Source: Panagrolaimus kolymaensis (lineage: Eukaryota > Nematoda > Chromadorea > Rhabditida > Panagrolaimidae). From it: a stretch of 64,000 nt of DNA. Location: the NCBI GenBank assembly GCA_028622995.1, contig JAJQJQ010000003.1:7998001-8062000 (forward strand). The letters run 5' to 3'. The notes under the pieces are model-generated. The model was given only the letters and a program-made list of their open reading frames with translations, had not been told where the DNA came from and made no database searches. Both the position numbers and the translations under genes were made by a program. This document shows, one piece after another, positions 50,307-60,428 of the stretch. How positions within the stretch are numbered: position 1 is the stretch's first letter; each line of letters starts with the position of its first letter.

Positions 50307-50919
50307 AAGCCTAATGAGGCGACGATCGGTCTCAATGTCACTTTTGCCGCTGCCAATAATGACATGAAACTATCGTTAGTTAGTTAGTTTTTTACTAGTC
50401 AAATAAAAAAAATAGGTAGCAATTTGTATATTTGTCTTTGGATTATATTTTTTGTTCTCTGTCAGGTATGATTTCCGGATATTGTAACCTTCCAATAAAA
50501 AAAAGGCAAAGCTTGCAAGCTCTGTATCTGTAGCCTTGGAAACCAATCCTAATACAAGTTCATGGAGATTTTTTTATGATTTAATTACATAGCTATATTT
50601 ATTGCAAGTAAAAATGATGCGAAGCCAAACTGACTTTTAATTTGATGAAAAAAAACGAACGAAACGAAAAAACTATCAGTTTTTTAGTTGTAAAACAAAA
50701 TGGTTTCATCAAACGTGTAAAAAAATAAAATGATTCAAAAGCAAAAATGACGCATTGCTTCTGTTAAAAAAACAATAGAAACAAAAAAAAAAGAATGCAC
50801 AAAAGAAATCAAATCAAAGTTTTTTCTTCGATTGTAAAACCATTTATTTTAACAACAAGCACCGCAAGCTTTAATGGTTTCAAAAAACGTTTTTTAATTT
50901 TTTTTATCAAAAATTAAAA

Positions 50920-51477
50920 ATGACAAAGTTTTATAAGATTTTTATCGTAATATTTTTACTTTTTACTTTTATTTCTTTGGTTGATTCTGTAGTTGATCGA
51001 TGTTATGATGGAACAAATTATTGGAGCGGTAAAAAAACTGGTGTTAAAAAAACTTGTGATAAAGATACATCATTTTGTTATACATTAATGGGAACTTCAG
51101 CTGCTTTTCTATCAAGTACAAGAGGGTGTGCACCCAAATATATTGATGATTATTGCAATGTGAGTGTTTTTATAATCAAAAAATTGATTTTTTCCTCACA
51201 AAATATATATTCTTTCAAACCTTTTTGATTAGTTTTAACAAATTTTACAACTTTTTTGATGCTTGTAAAAAAACACTTCTTTCTTGATTTTCAGAAATAT
51301 CGATCAAATCCAGCAGAATCAAATGAATTTTGTATTGTTTTAAGAACTAATGACATCAATGGAAAATTATGCTGCTGTAATAACCATAATAATTGCAATT
51401 CTGCCATTTCATTTACCTTTTTAACATCTCTTTTATTTACAACATTTATAAATATATTAATTTTTCTGAAAGTTTGA
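50920..51477 (+). CDS. small secreted Ly6/UPAR-like protein with probable GPI anchor
   Basis: Exons 50920-51159 and 51295-51477 give 140 residues. An N-terminal signal peptide (FYKIFIVIFLLFTFISLVDS) is followed by a Cys-rich body: RCYDGTNYW, TCDKDTSFCYTL, GCAPKYIDDYCN, EFCIVLR, and the ending CCCNNHNNCN, close to the CCxxDxCN end of three-finger Ly6/activin-receptor-like domains. The hydrophobic C terminus (FTFLTSLLFTTFINILIFL) suits a GPI signal. Small proteins of this kind are numerous in nematodes; ligand unknown. Short spacing to the next gene (about 280 bases). Confidence 0.65.
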
Positions 51478-51760
51478 ATATTTAAAATAAAAAATCAAGA
51501 ACAAAGAATAAAGAAAATTTAATTCAATAATTTAAATGGAGGGGGTTAAAATAAGCAAGCAGTCGTGTGTTGCTGCATTTTTTTTTCTTCTCAAACTTTG
51601 AGCAACATATGTTCTTGTTATCCTCAAAGGCAAAATGGCAATCAAAAATCGCTTGCTTTTATCCTTTTCAATCGTTCTTGGATGTGTAAAATATATTCCT
51701 CTTTTATTTTATAATGTAATAGCGTTTTTTAAAATTTTGTTAATAAAAAACCAGAAAACG

Positions 51761-54678
51761 ATGTATCAAAGATTTGCATATTTTTGCTTTATTTTTATTT
51801 CACTTTTTGAAATTTGTTGCTTTTCAAAAAGTTTTGATGTTGAAGCAATTGCAAGAAAATCAGCTTTAAATGCTGTGGATCGAGTTCGAAGCAAAATCAC
51901 TACCACTCCAAGTTCATCATCACTAAATTCATCGGATTTCTTCGATTCGAGGAATGATAAAGCGATTATGAGAACCATGGCAATTATTGAAGCTAAAAGT
52001 TCGGAGGGAAGAATAATATTATTATTTTGCGATCAAGAATGTCCAAAAGAAAGGAATGATGTAAGTTTTTGAACTTTGAGCTTTGTTTTTTCTATAAAAA
52101 GAATTTTTTGTTTTCTAGATATCTTTATGGATTCGGGAATTTAACACTAATAACGATATTCCCCAAAACGATGGAATTGGATTTCATTATCATCGAAGGC
52201 GAATGAGATTTGGATATCATAATGTTGATGAATTATTGGATAAAAATCCAATAATTACTATATATTTTGTTGCTAACAAAGCTTTTGTTTATAATGGCAG
52301 TGTTAATAGTCAAGTTTGTCGTCGCCTGCTTTTTTATTGCTTAAAACCGATTCTACCAATTTTTTTAAATATTTTCAAGAAAGTCGGCACCGGTCGAAAT
52401 TTTTTTTGTTGAGATATATGCACCCCGGTTTTCAACTATGCTTAATTAGGCTAATTCCAAGAGGTTTTGGCCAGATGTGTACCTTATCATGGAGATACAG
52501 CAACATGAAGGTTTACTATTGAATTAATTCAAAATTATGCCATTATTCATTTTTGTGTAATATTTTTATATTCTCTTATGATTAATAGGTTTTCGACCAT
52601 GGAGAATCCGAATTTAACCACCACAACCCTTCATGTATATGCTAAACATCGATTTTTCACCAACATGGCATGGTTTTTTGCTCACCACAGGTCACAGGCT
52701 TTCGCGGGCGGGATATGCTTATTGCCATTCGAAAGAGCATGTTTTTTTACCCTAGAAACAGGAATAATACCCGGAAAAAAAATTCCGCACGATCATTTGG
52801 GAATTTTAGAATGTTTCTTTTTACATAAATCAGCTAATAAGATCATTAAGAAAAAATTCGAAAAAATTCATAAACCCATTTAAAAAATCAGGAAAGCTTA
52901 CAAAACCATAAAATCAATGCTCCTGGATTTTTTGGTACCAATTTCAACCTTATTTGTTATGGTATATCAAGCACCTCGACCAATAGAAGCAATAACAGTG
53001 CTTAATGAACTTCAAAAATGTGTATAAACTCAAAATTTCTTATTTTTATTCCACAATCATCTTTATAATATCAAATCGAGGTCGTAGAATCCGAATTTGA
53101 CCTCCGTTTCACTAGTTTTCCTTACTAAAAGGAATGTTTTGGGACTATGAAAATTTGCATATTTTAAGTCTTCATATCTCTAAAACTATCTATTAATGGT
53201 GGTAATCTGGCTTCAAATTCGGATTCTACGACCTCAAATTGATAGAGAAAACATTATTCTAGAATAAAAATAAGAGTTTTTGAATTTATACACATTTTTG
53301 AAGTTCATTAAGCACTGTTATTGCTTCTATTGGTCGAGGTGCTTGATATACCATAACAAATAAGGTTGAAATTGGTACCAAAAAATCCAGGAGCATTGAT
53401 TTTATGGTTTTGTAAGCTTTCCTGATTTTTTAAATGGGTTTATGAATTTTTTCGAATTTTTTCTTAATGATCTTATTAGCTGATTTATGTAAAAAGAAAC
53501 ATTCTAAAATTCCCAAATGATCGTGCGGAATTTTTTTTCCGGGTATTATTCCTGTTTCTAGGGTAAAAAAACATGCTCTTTCGAATGGCAATAAGCATAT
53601 CCCGCCCGCGAAAGCCTGTGACCTGTGGTGAGCAAAAAACCATGCCAAGTTGGTCAAAAATCGATGTTTAGTATAAACATGAAGGGTTGTGATGGTCAAA
53701 TTCGGATTCCCCATGGTCGAAAACCTATTAATCATAAGAGAATATAAAAATATAACACAAGAATGAATTATGGCATTATTTTGAATTAATTCTACCATAA
53801 ACCTTCAAGTAGCTGTATCTCCATGAATATGGTAACAATTGGCCAAATCCTCTTGGATTTAGCCAAGCTAAGCATGTGCGAAAACATTGGTAAAGCTATC
53901 TCAAAAAAAAAATTTCATCGGTGCCGACCGTTTCAAAAAAATTGACGGAATTGGTTTTAATTATTTAGAAGTGTATATTTTTAGACTGAATTTAATGACT
54001 TTTTAATGAATATTGAAAAACAACCCATTGAAAAACCCTCAAATTGGCAAGGCCTCAATGATATTATCAATGCTGCATTCCAATGTGACACATCTCAAAA
54101 ATATGTTTTACGCATTCATAGTTTAACTGAATGCTTTGATGAACTTTGGGGAAATCTTGCGAGAAGTTTTCATTCCCACAAAAATATTACTTTTGTTGAA
54201 CTTCGACATCCTTTAACCCCCGAAGAAACGGTTATAATTCAACAAAGATTACCAAAGCTTCGTCGAGGAGAATGTCAAATTTTGGCTTTGCTTCATAATG
54301 GTGCATACCAAGAAATTTTTGACAACAATAACATGTTTCTTAAAGAAGTAAGTAAGCAAACCACGAGCCTTGAAAAATAAAAAATGATGGATTACAAAAA
54401 AAATTTATGACATTTTTTATGTTTCATATTTTTTTCAGCTCAATAAAAAAATTTCTAATTGGTTCAATGAAAATTGCACTCAACCTCAACCATATGAAAT
54501 ACAAATGCCATTAACTGACATTCAATTGGACTACCTTAGTGAAGAATTGTATATTTATGCGCTTGAAACCAATCCAACTTATATTGTTGTAGGAGCAATT
54601 GGAGGCATTGCAGTTATAGCTTTAGCAATAAGTATCTTTTGGGGTCTTAATGGATCATCATTTGTAACTAAACAATAA
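51761..54678 (+). CDS. unidentified single-pass membrane protein, intron 2 carries a foldback element
   Basis: Exons 51761-52060, 52119-52313, 53985-54347, 54439-54678 join in phase 0 throughout to give 365 residues. The start has a signal peptide (FAYFCFIFISLFEICCFS); an in-frame ATG at 51635 would add 42 hydrophobic residues, but 51719-51754 looks like a 5'UTR intron. The luminal part contains RIILLFCDQECPKERND, FHYHRRRMRFGYHNVDELLD, and WQGLNDIINAAFQCD with further charged segments. A transmembrane helix near the C terminus (YIVVGAIGGIAVIALAISIF) is followed by a short tail. No family recognised. Intron 2 is 1671 bases, against about 50-90 for the others, almost wholly filled by a palindromic element; its donor is GTTTGT and its acceptor TATTTTTAG. 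Translation without splicing would stop inside the element. Confidence 0.65.
52341..53960. mobile_element. 1.6-kb foldback (long inverted-repeat) element
   Basis: The left arm from 52341 and the right arm ending 53960 are reverse complements over most of about 760 and 750 bases (for example CACCCTTCATGT-type core, GGTCACAGGCTTTCGCGGGCGGGATATG in left, its complement in right), leaving a spacer of about 105 bases (53105-53212). Both ends carry TTAA (52341-52344; 53957-53960) next to an AACCRATTC inverted end, compatible with a TTAA target duplication. Each arm holds the same 100-codon frame on opposite strands; no transposase motif is visible, so it is probably non-autonomous. Arms differ at scattered sites. 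Confidence 0.8.
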
Positions 54679-55228
54679 AAATCCTTTTTATATTCTAATT
54701 TTTTGTGTGTGTGGCAATAGAATGCAAAAGCTCAAGCTTCACATCTGGTCTCAAAATTAATTAACTATAAAAAGTATATATGCAATAACTGTCAACGGAA
54801 GGGAACGAGCATACCGGAGATGAAGATATATGTTACAGCCAAAAATTATATATTGGGGTCTGAATACGGAAACGAGTAGCTTGATTTATTCTTGAAAAAG
54901 TGTTGTGGTAAAATAATTTCGATTTGGAGAATTGGTAAAAGAATAGCTTGAAAATTTGGTATCAACATCATATTGACAATCACAAAGCCTTGTTTGTCAT
55001 CCCAAACACGATAAATATCAAAACATTGTGAACCGAATGATGACTACAAAACTATAGGATGACAAGATAAAAGAAAAGTTAGCCAAAAACAAAATGAAAA
55101 CATTTATCTACAAAAGAAATTACAAACAAGTATGCTTAGAAAATACAAAATAAGTTATCAGTACATAATAAAAGGTAATATTTATCTAAAAGCAAATATA
55201 CATACAAACAAGACTGAATAAAGGTAAT

Positions 55229-55823
55229 CTAAGAAACAAAAATAACATCGTCATCTTCTTGAATTTCTTGAGAACGAAAGGCAGGAAGTGAATCATCTTC
55301 TTGAACTTCTTGATAACGAAAAGCAGCAACTTCTGAAATGTGTTCATGACTACGTATAGCAGCAGCAGCGACAATATCTCTAGCACAGACGATTCCACGA
55401 GTACCAATTCTTACTACTTGATTACAGACTTCTTTTCTGGCTCCTTCGAAATAAGTATCAATTCGTCGTTCATTTTTGATTAACCATGGATGAATCCACT
55501 AAAAAGCAAGCATATGATAAAAGCTAGTAACAATCGTAAGAATAACATACATTTCGATACATTAGAGATGCTCCTTTGGTCCACGGACTTATCAGCCATA
55601 AAACAGTGAGAATCTTGAGTTCATAGTAAAATGGAAACCAAAATGCAAGTAACACATCAGCAACAGATTCAGCACAAGTAACCAGTGCGAACACTATCCA
55701 ATACATCATCCATTTCACATATTCTTTGACATCTTTATTTCGGACAGCTTTGAATGATCGATATGCAGGATAGAGTGTACCAGCAGTAAGAATAACAATA
55801 CGTGAGATTAACGTCGAAATCAT
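55229..55823 (-). CDS. short REEP paralogue, copy 2 (inverted)
   Basis: Exons (minus) 55823-55551 and 55498-55229 give 180 residues, with the same exon lengths (273 and 270) as copy 1. Only scattered changes are visible: MIST for MILT at the start, VADVLLAFW for [15 protein letters not shown]-type changes at the end. Both splice sites and the stop are kept, so the copy looks functional. It is an ER hairpin (TB2/DP1/HVA22) protein by family. The upstream region and its TTTTTTCAG acceptor are also duplicated. Confidence 0.82.
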
Positions 55824-56314
55824 TGGAGTGATCAGAGAATACCAACAGATATGATTGACTTCTATTCAGAATATGTAGGATAGTTGTGGATCCTGAAAAA
55901 AGAAAAATGTAAGTATAAGTTTCAATGAAGAAGTTTCATAAAAAATAAAGCAACGAAAGCGACGCAAAAAAAGTGAAGAATGAAATGAAGAGCAAAAATG
56001 CAAAGAGTGAGAGAATGTGTGAATGATTGGCAACGAGAATCATAAAGCCCATATTTCCATCAATTCAAATATTTCCTATTGCAATTTCCACTGCTCTAAT
56101 TTCCGAAAACAAAAACCGCAGTACAAGTTTGGATTTTTGAAGCTTACTCAAAAATGATAGCAAAAACCAAATGTTTGGTAGTGAAAACCCAATATAAAAC
56201 CCCGAAGAAGAAAAAAGAGACACAAAAGATATAAGAAAAAATTTATTTAGAGATCACATGATATAAAACCAGGATAAATTTCAAATTAGACGAGATCATT
56301 TGACGATGATGTTC

Positions 56315-56563
56315 TTATTTAGGTCCAAGATAGCATGAGACATCAGCACGTGGTTTGGTGACGCCAGGAGTGCCAGATCCAGCAGGATTGTTATTTTGAT
56401 CAGGAGTTGATGATCCACCAGCATTTGAGCCACCAGATGATGAGCCAAAAGCATATTCTTCACGTTGATATCCACCGCCGCCGCCGCCACCACCGGAAGA
56501 ACCACCATATGAACCACCACCGCCGCCGCCACCAGGAGCCATATAAGCAGAACGATCAGCCAT
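56315..56563 (-). CDS. small glycine-rich protein, copy 2 (inverted)
   Basis: 82 residues, one Gly shorter than copy 1 in the first Gly run (7 against 8), otherwise nearly the same, including the GTPGVTKPRADVSCYLGPK end. The frame is kept despite a length change in a repeat, which supports selection or very recent origin. Reverse-strand His-rich frames here are shadows. Confidence 0.58.
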   Translation of the reverse strand: MADRSAYMAPGGGGGGGSYGGSSGGGGGGGGYQREEYAFGSSSGGSNAGGSSTPDQNNNPAGSGTPGVTKPRADVSCYLGPK

Positions 56564-56873
56564 TTTTGATTGAAGTTGAGAGAGATGAGAGAAGTAGCGT
56601 TTCAAATGAAGCGATTCGTCGAAGAATGATTGATTTTTGTGAAACAGTCAAGCCTTAAGTACTAAATTGAAGGTTTTCATTAGAATGAATGGAAACATGC
56701 AAATTTTTGGCATTTTTTATGGGAAAATAAAAAAAATGAAGAGACGAAGAAAATTTGAAATTTTCGTGAAAGTCAACCAAATTGAAAGCTAGATTTTGCC
56801 TGATTTTTTTTACATATTTATATTTTTTTCTGTATATTTTCTACTTACACAGATTTATTTCTTTTACCAGATA

Positions 56874-56977
56874 GGTACTTGATGCTTTTGAGGAGGTTGA
56901 TGAATCTGAGGAGGAGAATGATGTTTCAGTGCTTGTAAATGAAATCGAGGTGGCGGAATATGAGCCACTGGTTGTGT
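56874..56977 (-). pseudogene. truncated fragment of the Ser/Thr-rich mucin-like gene
   Basis: On the minus strand this matches about 33609-33713 of the Ser/Thr-rich gene (CACTGGCTCAT, ACCTCGATTTCATTTACAAG, TCATCAACCTCCTCAAA). It has no start codon region and no tail. It is joined directly to sequence equivalent to 34111 onward, so about 400 bases, including the gene's end, are missing in this arm. Confidence 0.75.
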
Positions 56978-57128
56978 TTATTAAGTTGACGCACAAACAA
57001 TAGTCACAACCAAATGTTTGTTAGTAAAAAACAATACAAAAACCCCAACAACAAAAAGAGAGACAAAAAATATCAGAAAAAATTTATTTACAAAGATATA
57101 AAACTAGCATAAATTCAATTTGAAATTA

Positions 57129-57296
57129 GACGAGATCATTTGACGTTGATGTTGAACTTCTTATTTAGGTCCAAGATACCATGGGACATCAGTACGTGGC
57201 TTAGTGACGCGAGGTTTGCTTTTCATTTGACGACGAGACCATTTGATGATGTTAAAGTGTTTATTTAAGGCCACGATAGCTTGAGACATTAATACG
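57129..57296 (-). repeat. two diverged tandem copies of the glycine-rich-gene tail
   Basis: Minus-strand 57205-57129 matches the end of the glycine-rich gene (CTTGGACCTAAATAAGAA, TCAAATGATCTCGTCTAATTT); similarity runs on through the 3' flank to about 57005. Minus-strand 57296-57230 is a second, more diverged tail (TAATGTCTCAAGCTATCGTGG, CATCAAATGGTCTCGTCG). Confidence 0.65.
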
Positions 57297-57508
57297 TTGC
57301 TTGGTGATTCCTGGATTGCCTCTAATTCCAATGCATAAAACTTTTCCATTGTTTCAGAGATGGCATCTTCTTCAAAAGTGAACTTCAGATCAGGTTTATC
57401 AGGAACATTTTCAACTCCATACCATTGAAGATTTTGTAATCTTTCACAGGATTTCAGAACACGATAAGATGGATAAACTTCAAACATTTTCTTTTTCAAA
57501 TTCAACAT
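57161..57508 (-). CDS. mosaic gene ending in glycine-rich-gene tails
   Basis: Open frame of 115 residues from ATG 57508. The first two thirds are not Gly-rich (MFEVYPSYRVLKS, WYGVENVPDKPDLKFTFEED, ETMEKFYALELEAIQE). The rest comes from two tail repeats: the first is read in a shifted frame (NVLMSQAIVALNKHFN), the second in the original frame (PRVTKPRTDVPWYLGPK, compared with TKPRADVSCYLGPK). A TTTTAG acceptor at about 57537 lies upstream, with a TGA directly after it in this frame, so translation probably starts at 57508. Whether it is expressed is unknown; it may be a new gene in formation or a relic. Confidence 0.4.
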   Translation of the reverse strand: MLNLKKKMFEVYPSYRVLKSCERLQNLQWYGVENVPDKPDLKFTFEEDAISETMEKFYALELEAIQESPSNVLMSQAIVALNKHFNIIKWSRRQMKSKPRVTKPRTDVPWYLGPK

Positions 57509-60428
57509 GACTTTTCTCTTCTTCAAATTCAATCAGCTAAAAATAAAACAAAGTTGATTGATTTTTTTTTGGTTTAAAAAAAAAATCAAAATTTTGCAAC
57601 ATCAAACAATCGCGTCAAGAATGTGTCTCGTTTAAAAAGTGGTGTAAAGTTTCATTGCTTTTTGTTATTTGATCGAATGCAATTTTATTGTTATTTTTTT
57701 TTGTTATCTAATAAAAAATATATACTAAACCGACTAACCATTGCCAAATTTGGCTAGTGGATACCTTATTCCTCTGTAAGATATATGCATATATGCTACT
57801 TATGAAATTGGTTTTTTCCGCGCAAAATAAAAAAATAATAAAATGGTTTTGTAAAATATTGCTTCAATGGATTGGTTTAGAAAAAAAAGAAGCAATAAAT
57901 AAACAACCAAAAAGACGGCGGCATAAATGAATGCAAAAAAATATTAGATGGAATGAATGAGTCTTTAGCTGCTTTTTTTGCACTTTATTTTTTGATGGTA
58001 AAAAACAATTTTAGACAACTCTCATTATTGTTTTTTCTTTTTCATCTTCATCTTCTCATTTAACACGACAAAAAGTCATGAATTCATTTGTGAGGGAGAG
58101 AGGCTAAAGGCCATTTTTTTAAAGGAGTAAGATATTCATCTATCTATTCTCCTTCAGACGAGGAGGCGAAGACATTTTTCATTTTCCCGGTAGCCATTAC
58201 CGAAGGAAAAAAAATGCAAGCTTCTTGCTTGCATTATTGCCTTTCCCGAAAAATGAAAATGACTTTTTTTTCATTCTCCAATTTTATGATTGGAGTCAGT
58301 AGTCGTCTGTCAGTTAGTTAGTTCTTTAACCGATGGGTTTTTCTTTTCCTTCTCTTTTTTTTTTCTTCCTTCCATAAAACCTTAAAATAAAACAATGATG
58401 CTTAAACCTGGAAAATTTTTAGCTTGCGCAATTTGGATATAAAATTTATATTTATTTTTTTCTCATTGTTGTCTTACGTTATTGCCACACTTACATTTAT
58501 TTACATGTACGTATGTAGTATCAAAATTCAATACAAAGCGATTTTTATTTTATTTATTTATTTTTTGATTGAGCAAGATCGAGAAACAAAACAAATCAAA
58601 AAAGATTGAATGCGTTCGTTCATTTGCTTTTTGCAATTTGATCCAAATTTATTTCCTTTCAAAGTCGGATTGTCGACTATCGACGACAAACGCAAGTCTA
58701 TGTAACTTTTTTTTAAATTTTTTGATTCAATGATGCTTATGTAATATTTGAGGAAATGAAATAATCGCAAAACAACAATGTTTTTACCAATCAAATAGCA
58801 GACTATTGAGGAAAGGAAAAGGAAAAAGGAAAAAGAGTTTGATATTACGTGATCGAGCAAAAAAAGGAATGAATCATTCTCATTAAGTTGTAACTGTCTG
58901 TGGATGCTGTTAGTTTTATTCATTCTTTTTTGGCCCATTGCCGCCGTTTAAGCTTTTGTTGCATTTTTTGTTTGTTTGATTTTTTGACCTTTAGCAAGCA
59001 ACAATCTTTTGCATGACCATGAATGCTGCTAACAAAATTTTTAATTGTTTCAATTTTTTTTCGACTGCTTTTTCTATTCTTTGTTTTAATTTTAAAAAAG
59101 CAAAAGATGACCCTTTTTTGAAAGAAACATACATTCTTAGATATTATTTTTTCTCATGATTACTTTGATTATTTCGGTTTTCCATCCGTAAAAAAAATTC
59201 ATCACTTTTGTATAATATAAAAAAAGTGTCAAAAAAATCTTTAGTTTTAGCACCTCACAATTTGTTTACTAATTTTTTTGAGATGAGATGTTTAGTGTTA
59301 AGAGGCGACAACAAACAAACAACCAACAACAAAAAACGAGGAGTAAGTAAGTAAGAGTAAAAGTTAAGAAAAATAAAATATTGTAAAAAAAAACGATTTG
59401 ATTTTCCCTAGGGTTATCCTGCTCCTCAACAAAAAAAAAGCACTTCATCGTTGCGGGCGATAACTTCTTTGACATTCTTTCTTCATCTTTTTTTTGTTCT
59501 TGGGCCTATGAAGAAGTGTGAGGCGAGATGTGAGACAATATAACATCATGTTCTTCTTTTTTTACTCAAAATAAAAAAATAAAATTATTTATTCTTTTTG
59601 ACAGTTTTTTTCTTTTTCTTCTTTTTTATTTATGGTCATCTTTGTTGTTATTTTTCTGAATACAAAAATACATAAATAAATTTAATACAAAAGACAAGAA
59701 AAGGAAAGGAAGGATTAAAAACGTGTCTGTCGTCTTCTTCTTTTTGCGTGATTCTATAGCCCATCAGCTTTTTTACTTGCAAAACGATCCATCCTTAAAA
59801 AGAAAAAAGAAGAGAGGTATTTCTGTTTTCAAAATATTCTTTCTTTTTCATTCATCTTTCTTTTATTTTGTTGCTGCTTCTCTTCTTCTCACTTTTTTTT
59901 GTTTCTTCTCTCGGACATCTTTTTTGGCCGATGCTGTTGCTGTGATTTTTTTTTACTTGAAACCTACCACCACCTTTTTTTCTTTCATCAACACCCTCTC
60001 ATCTTTTTTATTTTAAAACATCAAACAAATAAAAAAGTGTCAAAAATATGAGTGGAAGAGGGCCATAAGCAGCGGCGTCGAGGAAGACGCTTCTTTTTCT
60101 TACGCAATAATAATTTTATTTTTAAAAAAGGCCATGTTTCTATTATTATTCGAGAATGAATCAAATATTTTTGTTGTATAATTTTATTTTTTTGTGAAAA
60201 CCCAAAAAAATACCGCTAACGGCTATTTTTTTTACCTTTCCAATACCCATGTTTTTATTTTTTCATAATCTCCCGTTGCGTTTAACTCAATCAAACATTT
60301 TTTACACGCGATTGCATAATAATAAACTAAAATATTCCCAGCGTTTCTATTTTAAAATCGCGTGCTTTTAGTTAAAAACAAATCAAATGAACGATGATGC
60401 ATGAAGATCAATTTTGGATAAAACCAAA
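57509..60428. other. 2.9-kb intergenic region
   Basis: AT-rich with T and A runs and C/T-rich tracts (59860-60000). Frames at 58558-58938 and 59723-60016 are low complexity. No gene or RNA recognised. It contains the upstream region of the Kunitz gene. Confidence 0.4.

Larger units (their letters stand above)
39238..50919. other. 11.7-kb gene-free divergent intergenic region
   Basis: Between two divergent genes. It is dominated by A and T homopolymers with frequent AAGAAG/CTTCTT and GTC/GAC triplet runs. Many frames exist, but they are low complexity (Lys- or Phe-rich), overlap on both strands and lack consistent splice partners. No tRNA-like, rRNA-like or transposase-like sequence was recognised. 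It could hold distal regulatory DNA or unrecognised noncoding RNAs. Confidence 0.5.
54970..56888 (-). repeat. right arm of inverted segmental duplication
   Basis: Reverse complement of 34100-36022 with few differences. It carries intact copies of the short REEP gene and the glycine-rich gene in the same relative order. Homology fades at about 54970 (left copy continues GTCGATAAGAG, right copy GTCAATATGATG). Confidence 0.85.

Noticed and set aside
39419..50365. Many Phe-, Lys- or Leu-rich frames in the gene-free region
   Set aside because: They translate A/T homopolymers, overlap on both strands, lack matched splice sites and show no domain.
52203..52522. Frames running from exon 2 of the membrane-protein gene into the foldback element
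   Set aside because: They are read-through of the intron; splicing at 52313/53985 keeps frame and gives a coherent protein.
53105..53212. Spacer of the foldback element as a separate gene
   Set aside because: Only about 105 bases, no open frame of note.
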